Assembly (NCBI GenBank): GCA_017407375.1 | Contig: JAFQWT010000059.1 | Span: 1-15,459 of the forward strand | Direction of reading: 5' to 3' | Length of the DNA: 15,459 bases | Source of the DNA: Clostridia bacterium | GTDB taxonomy: Bacteria; Bacillota; Clostridia; Oscillospirales; CAG-272 | Part shown: positions 1 to 7,872 of the stretch, in pieces | How the letters are laid out: each line of letters opens with the position of its first letter | How positions within the stretch are numbered: the first letter of the stretch is position 1 | Notes under the pieces: generated by a model | What the model was told of the DNA's origin: nothing | The model's database searches: none | Seen by the model: only the letters and a program-made list of their open reading frames with translations | Made by a program: the position numbers and the translations under genes

Positions 1-1
1 C

Positions 2-247
2 ATGGCGGCCAAGGCGCACCTGCGCTCCGACCGCCCGACCCTCATTGCCCTGGCCTCAAACGACTCGCTCTCCGCGGGGCTTGCCAACATTGCCACCCTG
101 CTCTCCCGCAAGAACGTGTACTTTGTGCCGATGCGCCAGGACGACCCCGAGAAAAAGCCGCACTCACTGGTGGCGGACTTCACCCAGATCTCCGAATCGC
201 TTTCCGACGCCTTGCACGCAAGGCAGCGCCGCCCCCTGTTTTTATAA
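2..247 (+). CDS. dpaB: Dipicolinate synthase subunit B, C-terminal part (5' end outside window)
   Basis: Only the last 81 codons are present. The frame is open to the left edge, so the ATG at position 2 is probably internal rather than the true start. The segment carries the features of the C-terminus of the flavoprotein-like subunit B of dipicolinate synthase (SpoVFB/DpaB): an AAKAHLR helix start, the RPTLIALASNDSLS strand and loop, a stretch of conserved NIATLLSRKNVYFVP type, then the QDDPEKKPHSLVADF motif and a short helical tail. In the family the full protein is about 190-200 residues, so roughly 40% is visible. With subunit A it makes pyridine-2,6-dicarboxylate in the mother cell during sporulation, which marks the host as an endospore former. 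The gene ends at TAA and runs straight into a hairpin terminator, so it is the last gene of its transcript. Identification rests on recalled motif similarity; the upstream partner dpaA cannot be seen. Confidence 0.8.
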   Translation: MAAKAHLRSDRPTLIALASNDSLSAGLANIATLLSRKNVYFVPMRQDDPEKKPHSLVADFTQISESLSDALHARQRRPLFL

Positions 248-250
248 AGA

Positions 251-280
251 AAAAAGAGGTAGATCATTCTACCTCTTTTT
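251..280. terminator. Bidirectional rho-independent terminator between convergent genes
   Basis: A perfect 13-bp stem: AAAAAGAGGTAGA pairs with TCTACCTCTTTTT around a TCAT loop. A-run and T-run flanks make it work on either strand. It starts three bases after the dpaB stop. It also contains the last codons and the stop codon of the minus-strand fusion gene: the loop TCA read in reverse is the TGA stop. Both convergent transcripts therefore share one terminator. Confidence 0.9.
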
Positions 281-1883
281 CTTTGCCGGGGACGTAGAGC
301 GCGTTCACGCTTTGGCAAAGGTGCTGGGCGATCTCTTCCCGCGTTTTGCCTTCGGCAAGGAGCTTGCCGACGTAGGACGGCGGGCCGATGATGAGCTTTC
401 GCTCTTTCTCGTTATAATAGATGGGATAGACGGGCAGGTCCTCACCGTTTTTGCGGAGATAGTGATCGGCAAGGGCGACAAACCCGGGGTGGAAGGACTT
501 CAGGACGTCATGGTAGCCGTCCGAGGAATCCTCGGGGAACACAAGCACCGACATCCCCGCCTCCAGGGTGGCGATGCTTTGGTGCAGGGTCTTGGTAAAG
601 CGCGCATCGGGATACGAGGGCAAAACGCGCATGCCGCGGTAGATCATCATAGAAAAGACGGCCTCAAAGGTGGCAAGGATCGAGGCGCGGACCACGCCAA
701 AGCCGCGCTTTTGCATATAGAAAACGTCGCGGAGGTAGTGGAAGCGCATCTTGTAGGTGCCAAGCATCTGGTAAGCGCCCCACGGGCGGTAGTAGGTCGG
801 CAGGTACAGCTCATACGCCATGGGGCCGCGCTTGGCAAAGTGGTTGGCCACGAGAATGGCGCGCGGCGGCAGAAGGAACTCCCCCGACAGGTTGACCACC
901 TGCGGTCGACGGAAGAACAGGTAGAAGATCGGCTTGAAGATGGGGAAGATCCACTGGCGGCGGAAGGGACGGAAGGGATAAGGGATCGGCTCCTTATCGT
1001 CATAGTAGCGGTGCGGCAGCTCGCCCACCACGGCCGAAAGGATGACAAGGACCGCGCCGACAATGCCGAGCGTGGAGATCGGCTCCCGAAGCAAAAGCGC
1101 CGAAAGAAGGACCGCCAGCGTGGGGTCAAGATAGCCGATCAGCCCGACGGTGGCGGCGGACAGCGTCCCGACGGCAAAGAAATAGAGCACGTAAGCGATG
1201 CCCGTGTGGACGGCGCCCAGGGTGATGAGAAGCACAAGCGGGGTGGGGGACAGCGCCGTAACGGCACCCACGTCCTCAAAGAGGAGGGCGTAGGGCAGGA
1301 CCACCAGCGTGGCAAAAACGAGCTGGCACAGCGTGCGCTCATAGGCGGGGACGTCCGAAAGGCGGTGGTTAAAGAGAATGGCTATCGCGTAAAAGAGCGC
1401 GGCACCAAGGCCAAAAAGGACGCCGGCAGCGTTGCCGCCGCCCCCCTCACAGACTCCCGAGACCAGGACAAAGCCGCCCACCGAGATCAAAAGGCAGACC
1501 GCCCGCCGCGGTGTCAGGCGTTCACGGAAGAAAAGGAGCGAGGCGAGAACGACAAAGACCGAGGACATATAATAGGAGAGCGTGGCCACCGCCACCGTCG
1601 TGCGGTTGACCGCCTCAAACAGTAAGATCCAGTTGATACCGATCGCGGCGCCCGAAAGCATGATCGGGAGAAAGCGCTTCCGAAGGAGCGAGAGGGGCGC
1701 ACGGTGGCGGCGGAAGATAAGGCCAATGAGCAGGGTCAGCGCACCGATGCCCCCGCGAAAGAGGGCCACCGTCCCCGACCCCAGGGGGATCTCACGGCGG
1801 ACAAGGCCGACGGTGCCGAACACGGTCACGCCAACGACAAGGGAAAGGAGTGAAAGCGCGCGCGGCGTTGGTTTTTTCTCCAT
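264..1883 (-). CDS. EamA/DMT-family transporter fused to a lysophospholipid acyltransferase-like domain
   Basis: One uninterrupted 539-residue frame. Residues about 10-288 form ten hydrophobic segments in two EamA halves (about 10-143 and 152-288), as in drug/metabolite transporters, with typical features such as the GLIGYLDPTLAVLLSALLL stretch ending in REP. Residues about 300-530 are soluble and PlsC/LPLAT-like: VANH (345-348) at the block I position and VFPEDSSDGYH (448-458) at the block III FPEGT position. The usual block I pattern H-x4-D is not kept: His348 is followed by FAKRGPMAYE, with no Asp four residues on, so acyltransferase activity is uncertain. A lone DMT protein is about 290-300 residues, so the C-terminal 240 residues are a real addition. 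The ATG has a GGGAGG site 6 bases upstream and an extended -10 promoter. Substrate and direction of transport are unknown. By inference it could move a lipid-linked or amphipathic substrate and acylate it at the membrane. Confidence 0.85.
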   Translation of the reverse strand: MEKKPTPRALSLLSLVVGVTVFGTVGLVRREIPLGSGTVALFRGGIGALTLLIGLIFRRHRAPLSLLRKRFLPIMLSGAAIGINWILLFEAVNRTTVAVATLSYYMSSVFVVLASLLFFRERLTPRRAVCLLISVGGFVLVSGVCEGGGGNAAGVLFGLGAALFYAIAILFNHRLSDVPAYERTLCQLVFATLVVLPYALLFEDVGAVTALSPTPLVLLITLGAVHTGIAYVLYFFAVGTLSAATVGLIGYLDPTLAVLLSALLLREPISTLGIVGAVLVILSAVVGELPHRYYDDKEPIPYPFRPFRRQWIFPIFKPIFYLFFRRPQVVNLSGEFLLPPRAILVANHFAKRGPMAYELYLPTYYRPWGAYQMLGTYKMRFHYLRDVFYMQKRGFGVVRASILATFEAVFSMMIYRGMRVLPSYPDARFTKTLHQSIATLEAGMSVLVFPEDSSDGYHDVLKSFHPGFVALADHYLRKNGEDLPVYPIYYNEKERKLIIGPPSYVGKLLAEGKTREEIAQHLCQSVNALYVPGKEKEVE

Positions 1884-1889
1884 GCGTGG

Positions 1890-1895
1890 CCTCCC
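1890..1895 (-). promoter_or_regulatory. Ribosome binding site of the transporter-acyltransferase fusion
   Basis: GGGAGG on the minus strand ends 6 bases before the ATG at 1883 and fixes that start codon. Confidence 0.7.
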
Positions 1896-1912
1896 GGTAA
1901 GAATTTTTTAAT

Positions 1913-1941
1913 AGTATAGCACACGAAAAGAAAAAAAACAA
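1913..1941 (-). promoter_or_regulatory. SigA-type promoter of the transporter-acyltransferase fusion gene
   Basis: On the minus strand: TTGTTT (1936-1941), a 17-base spacer, then TATACT (1913-1918) preceded by TGC, an extended -10. The leader is short, about 25 bases. It is back to back with the promoter of the PQ-loop gene, with 14 bases between the two -35 boxes. Confidence 0.75.
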
Positions 1942-1958
1942 GCCCTTTTTGGGACTTG
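1939..1958. promoter_or_regulatory. Inverted repeat between two divergent -35 boxes
   Basis: CAAGCCC, five T, then GGGACTTG: a dyad with one bulged A that covers part of both -35 hexamers of the divergent promoters. Read on the minus strand it is a hairpin followed by eight T, so it could also act as a weak terminator. It may be an operator serving both genes. Part of the symmetry arises simply because both -35 boxes begin with TTG. Confidence 0.4.
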
Positions 1959-1984
1959 CCAAGCGGAAAAGTATGTGCTATAAT
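1956..1984 (+). promoter_or_regulatory. SigA-type promoter of the PQ-loop gene
   Basis: TTGCCA (1956-1961), 17 bases, then TATAAT (1979-1984) preceded by TGC, an extended -10. The start of transcription is expected near 1991, leaving a leader of about 24 bases with a GAGGTG ribosome binding site before the ATG at 2015. Confidence 0.85.
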
Positions 1985-2014
1985 AAAAAGGAATTTACAA
2001 ACTGAGGTGAAAAA

Positions 2015-2332
2015 ATGATCGATCTTTATGAGCTTTTGGAAATTATCATGGTGGTCTCCTTCGGCGTTTCGTGGCCCTTCAACGTGGTGAAGTCCTACCG
2101 CGCGAGAACCGCCAAGGGCAAGAGTCTTGTCTTTCTCCTTTGCATCTTCTTCGGTTACATCGCGGGCATTGCCTCCAAGTTTTTAAACGAGGGCTATATG
2201 GCCGCCTTTGCCTCGAAGTGGTACGTTCTCATCTTTTACATCATCAACTTCATCATGGTGGGCGCCGACCTTGTGCTGTACGTCCGCAACAAACGCCTGG
2301 ATGCCATCGCCGCTGCCAAGAACGAGCCATAA
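2015..2332 (+). CDS. Small PQ-loop (SemiSWEET-like) membrane protein
   Basis: A 105-residue protein with three hydrophobic segments (about 8-25, 40-56 and 70-92) and a basic loop between the first two. The stretch WPFNVVKSYRARTAKGKSL (about 20-38) matches the PQ-loop signature, in which a Pro-containing turn at the end of helix 1 is followed by K-x-x-R/K and a G-x-S start to helix 2. Single-PQ-loop proteins of this length dimerise to form small sugar carriers (SemiSWEETs), but many clostridial members have no known substrate. There is no signal peptide beyond the first helix. The start is set by a GAGGTG site. It is a single-gene unit with its own promoter and a perfect terminator directly after the stop. 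A role as a sugar or small-metabolite facilitator is inference from the family only. Confidence 0.8.
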   Translation: MIDLYELLEIIMVVSFGVSWPFNVVKSYRARTAKGKSLVFLLCIFFGYIAGIASKFLNEGYMAAFASKWYVLIFYIINFIMVGADLVLYVRNKRLDAIAAAKNEP

Positions 2333-2333
2333 G

Positions 2334-2361
2334 AAAAAGCGCTGCAGGAGCAGCGCTTTTT
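2334..2361 (+). terminator. Terminator of the PQ-loop gene
   Basis: A perfect 12-bp stem, AAAAAGCGCTGC with GCAGCGCTTTTT, around an AGGA loop, starting one base after the TAA stop. The A-run upstream makes it potentially bidirectional. Confidence 0.9.
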
Positions 2362-2385
2362 CCTTTCGCGCGGCGTAAATACAAC

Positions 2386-2415
2386 AAAAAAGCACTGCTT
2401 TCGCAGTGCTTTTTT
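2386..2415 (-). terminator. Terminator of tRNA-Thr
   Basis: Stem AAAAAAGCACTGC and GCAGTGCTTTTTT with a 4-base loop. On the minus strand it begins at the final A of the tRNA CCA end and finishes in six T. It stands back to back with the terminator of the PQ-loop gene, so the convergent units are insulated twice. Confidence 0.85.
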
Positions 2416-2490
2416 GGAGCTGCTAATCAGATTCGAACTGATGACCTCATCCTTACCAAGGATGTGCTCTACCAACTGAGCCATAGCAGC
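2415..2490 (-). tRNA. tRNA-Thr (anticodon GGT)
   Basis: The reverse strand folds into a full 76-base cloverleaf. The acceptor stem is GCTGCTA with TAGCAGC, and the D stem is GCTC with GAGC. The anticodon stem is CATCC with GGATG around the loop TTGGTAA, giving anticodon GGT for ACC threonine codons. A five-base variable loop and a T stem ATCAG with CTGAT around TTCGAAT follow. The discriminator is T and the CCA end is encoded. A consensus promoter lies just upstream and a terminator begins at the last base, so it is a single-gene transcript. Confidence 0.96.
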
Positions 2491-2501
2491 GGACCTTTGT
2501 T

Positions 2502-2530
2502 ATTATAACAGAGTCTTGCGGGTTTGTCAA
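2502..2530 (-). promoter_or_regulatory. Consensus promoter of tRNA-Thr
   Basis: On the minus strand: TTGACA (2525-2530), exactly 17 bases, TATAAT (2502-2507). Both hexamers are perfect consensus, as expected for a stable-RNA gene. Transcription would start about 5 bases before the mature 5' end. Confidence 0.9.
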
Positions 2531-2581
2531 GAGATAGAAAAAAATTTTTCCGAAAAAGACGGCAAGGGCGCAAAGGAACGT

Positions 2582-2610
2582 AAAAAGGGGAGCGCCGCTC
2601 CCCCTTTTTT
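2582..2610 (-). terminator. Terminator of trpS
   Basis: The GC-rich stem GGGGAGC and GCTCCCC (2587-2603) is flanked by an A-run and a T-run. On the minus strand it overlaps the trpS TAA stop codon and ends in five T. Confidence 0.85.
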
Positions 2611-3610
2611 ATTTCAGGTCGATAAAGCCGAGGCGCCTCCGCACCTTGCTCATCGTGCGGGCGGCCGCGCGGGCGGCCGTTTCGGCACCCGCCTTCATCA
2701 CGCTCTCAAGATAGCCCTTGTCAGCCATAAGGCGGGAGAACTCGGCCTGCACGGGGGCGAGGGCATCGGCGCACGCCTCACCGACGGCGGCCTTGAAGTC
2801 CCCGTAGCCGCGGCCGTCAAACTCACGCTCGATCTCATCGTATTCCTTGCCCGTGAAGCAACGGTAGATCGACATCAGGTTGGCGATGCCGGGGCGGTCC
2901 TCATCGTAGCGCACCTCACTGCCAGAGTCGGTCACCGCGCGGCGGAATTTTCTGAGGATCTCGTCCTTCGGGTCGAGGATATAGACGACGGCGTTCTTAT
3001 TGGGGTCGGACTTTGACATTTTGGCGGTCGGCTCGGTGAGCGACATGATCTTCATGCCGTCCTTTGAGATATAGCCGTCCGGCACCGTGAAGGTATCGCC
3101 CATCAGGTGGTTGAAGCGGATGGCGATGTTGCGCGCCAGCTCCAGATGCTGCTTTTGGTCAATGCCGACGGGCACAAGGTCGGTCTGGTACAGAAGGATA
3201 TCCGAGGCCATCAGGACGGGGTAGGTGAAAAGGCCCGCATTGATGTTGTCGGCATGCTTTTGGCTCTTGTCCTTGAACTGCGTCATGCGCGAGAGCTCAC
3301 CGAACATGGTGCTGCAGCCGAGCATCCAGGAAAGCTCACAGTGCGCGGGCACGTGCGACTGGACGAACAGCGTGTTCTTCTCAGGGTCAAGACCGCAGGC
3401 GATATAGAGCGCCAGCGTTTCATAGGTGCGGCGGCGCAGCTCCGCGGGGACCTGGCGGACCGTGACGGCATGCAGGTCGACCACGCAGTAAAAGCAACGG
3501 TACTCCTCGGAAAACGCCGAAAAATTGCGAATGGCGCCGAGGTAATTTCCAATGGTCAGATTTCCCGAGGGCTGGACGCCCGAAAAGATGACCTTGTTTT
3601 CTCCAAGCAT
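2609..3610 (-). CDS. trpS: Tryptophan--tRNA ligase
   Basis: A 333-residue class I aminoacyl-tRNA synthetase that charges tRNA-Trp in the cytoplasm. The length is normal for bacterial TrpRS (about 320-340). The N-terminal SGVQPSGNLTIGN block (10-22) carries the HIGH-type signature as TIGN (19-22). The dimer and tryptophan-binding stretch GIDQKQHLELARNIA is at 149-163. The second ATP-binding signature KMSKS is intact at 197-201 and is followed by DPNKN. The C-terminal alpha-helical anticodon-binding region completes the fold. The ATG has a GAGG site 7 bases upstream. It is monocistronic, with a consensus promoter and its own terminator. The leader is only about 30 bases, too short for the T-box riboswitch often found before aminoacyl-tRNA synthetase genes in Firmicutes, so tRNA-sensing control is not apparent here. 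Confidence 0.97.
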   Translation of the reverse strand: MLGENKVIFSGVQPSGNLTIGNYLGAIRNFSAFSEEYRCFYCVVDLHAVTVRQVPAELRRRTYETLALYIACGLDPEKNTLFVQSHVPAHCELSWMLGCSTMFGELSRMTQFKDKSQKHADNINAGLFTYPVLMASDILLYQTDLVPVGIDQKQHLELARNIAIRFNHLMGDTFTVPDGYISKDGMKIMSLTEPTAKMSKSDPNKNAVVYILDPKDEILRKFRRAVTDSGSEVRYDEDRPGIANLMSIYRCFTGKEYDEIEREFDGRGYGDFKAAVGEACADALAPVQAEFSRLMADKGYLESVMKAGAETAARAAARTMSKVRRRLGFIDLK

Positions 3611-3643
3611 AGCTCTTCCTCTTTTTCGCTTTGTTACTCCATT

Positions 3644-3672
3644 ATTATATCGGGCGTGGGCGGTTTTGTCAA
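3644..3672 (-). promoter_or_regulatory. Consensus promoter of trpS
   Basis: On the minus strand: TTGACA (3667-3672), 17 bases, TATAAT (3644-3649). The two perfect hexamers place the transcription start about 25-30 bases before the ATG. Confidence 0.9.
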
Positions 3673-3714
3673 GGGCGGCGGATTTTTCTTTCCAAAAATA
3701 TTTAATGAAATATA

Positions 3715-3743
3715 TTTACTTTTGTCACTAACTGTGTTATAAT
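3715..3743 (+). promoter_or_regulatory. Extended -10 promoter of nifJ
   Basis: TATAAT (3738-3743) preceded by TGT (extended -10), with a weak -35 TTTACT (3715-3720) at 17 bases. An AT-rich stretch lies upstream (3685-3720) and could act as an UP element. The transcription start is expected near 3750. Confidence 0.75.
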
Positions 3744-3750
3744 GACCTTT

Positions 3751-3779
3751 GGTCCTGACCCCGTAGGGGTCGGGGAGCC
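3751..3779 (+). promoter_or_regulatory. Stem-loop at the 5' end of the nifJ leader
   Basis: CCTGACCCC (3754-3762) pairs with GGGGTCGGG (3766-3774) around GTA, a 9-bp GC-rich stem with one G-T pair; GG at 3751-3752 can add two pairs with CC at 3778-3779. A further pairing ACCTTT (3745-3750) with AAAGGT (3786-3791) encloses it on the DNA, although its left arm probably lies at or before the transcription start. There is no T-tract, so it is not a terminator. A strong stem at the very 5' end may stabilise this abundant mRNA; an operator is the alternative. Confidence 0.6.
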
Positions 3780-3832
3780 ACCCTTAAAGGTAAAAGCAAA
3801 AAAAATATATAGCAAAACGGAGGAAAAGTCAC

Positions 3833-7429
<3,597 letters not shown>

Positions 7430-7434
7430 GCAAC

Positions 7435-7468
7435 AAAGAAACGGCTCCCCACGGGGAGCCGTTTCTTT
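7435..7468 (+). terminator. Terminator of nifJ
   Basis: A 16-base arm AAAGAAACGGCTCCCC is perfectly complementary to GGGGAGCCGTTTCTTT, with two bases between; the loop opens to about six. It starts 6 bases after the nifJ stop, and the next repeat array begins immediately after it. Confidence 0.88.
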
Positions 7469-7532
7469 CGTACGAGGGCGGAAACGGCGAAGTAAAAAAA
7501 GGCATCACAGTGCCTCTTTACGGTTGGAGCAA

Positions 7533-7651
7533 GAAAATTCGAAGCAGAAATCGCTGTTCTCTGCCCCGAAGGCGTATTTTTATACGTCGAGCGGGCGGAA
7601 ACGGCGAAGTAAAAAAGAGCCACCGAAGTGCCTCTTTACGGTTGGGGCGAG
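7533..7651. repeat. Repeat copy 1 (119 bp)
   Basis: The inner stem is CGTAT-TTTT-ATACG. The outer arms are weaker (TCTGCCC against GGGCGGA). The tail hairpin GAGCCAC CGAA GTGCCTC has one mismatch. The copy ends with the linker CGGTTGGGGCGAG, also seen as CGGTTGGAGCAAG at the end of the partial copy before it. Confidence 0.75.
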
Positions 7652-7748
7652 GAAATTCGGCGCAGAAATCGCCGTTCTCCGCCCCGAAGGCGTACGAGGG
7701 TACGTCGAGTGGGCGGGAGCAGCGAAGCAAAAATGCATCTCGAGCAAG
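7652..7748. repeat. Repeat copy 2 (97 bp)
   Basis: The inner stem is CGTAC-GAGG-GTACG. The outer arms are CTCCGCCC (7677-7684) and GGGCGGGAG (7711-7719). The terminator-like hairpin is missing; only a run of A followed by TGCATCTCGAGCAAG remains, which accounts for the shorter length. Confidence 0.75.
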
Positions 7749-7855
7749 GAAATTCGGCGCAGAAATCGTTGTCTCCCGCCCCGAAGGCGTATTTTCATAC
7801 GTCGAGTGGGCGGGAGCAACGAAGCAAAAAAGAGCCACCGAAGTGGCTCTTTTTT
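7749..7855. repeat. Repeat copy 3, with a perfect terminator hairpin
   Basis: The outer arms CTCCCGCCC (7773-7781) and GGGCGGGAG (7808-7816) are perfectly complementary. The inner stem is CGTAT (7788-7792) with ATACG (7797-7801). On the minus strand the inner loop is GAAA, a GNRA tetraloop, which suggests the minus strand is the functional RNA orientation. Confidence 0.75.
7826..7855 (-). terminator. Terminator of the nagB-DUF4838 transcript
   Basis: AAAAAAGAGCCAC and GTGGCTCTTTTTT form a perfect 13-bp stem. On the minus strand the loop is TTCG closed by C-G, the very stable cUUCGg tetraloop, and six T follow. It lies 17 bases beyond the stop of the upstream minus-strand gene and is also part of repeat copy 3. 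Confidence 0.85.
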
Positions 7856-7872
7856 GCGGTTTATGCCCGAAT

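Larger units (their letters stand above)
7469..7855. repeat. Tandem array of structured 97-119 bp repeats (about 3.5 copies)
   Basis: This array fills the gene-free gap between convergent nifJ and the DUF4838-type gene. Copies start at 7533, 7652 and 7749 with G-AAATTCG-type sequence; a partial copy (7469-7532) precedes them. Each full copy has, in order: a GCAGAAATCG block, a left arm of TCTCCCGCCC type, CGAAGG, an inner CGTAY stem, its partner RTACG, TCGAG, a right arm of GGGCGG type, and GCGAAG or ACGAAG. Copies 1 and 3 (and the partial copy) then carry a run of A and a terminator-like hairpin. The inner stem changes from CGTAT/ATACG (copies 1 and 3) to CGTAC/GTACG (copy 2), a compensatory change. 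No start codon with a ribosome binding site or protein-like frame fits. Function and any wider distribution are unknown. Confidence 0.85.

Noticed and set aside
45..1625. 526-codon plus-strand frame opposite the transporter-acyltransferase gene
   Set aside because: It is antisense to the hydrophobic EamA gene, rich in R, K, D, G and H, overlaps dpaB in another frame, and has no ribosome binding site.
3745..3832. Riboswitch before nifJ
   Set aside because: After the 5' stem the leader is an unstructured A-rich stretch leading to the ribosome binding site, with no terminator or sequestering arm and no recognisable riboswitch core.
7469..7855. CRISPR array
   Set aside because: Units are 97-119 bp and similar along their length, with palindromes; there are no short identical repeats with unique spacers and no cas genes.
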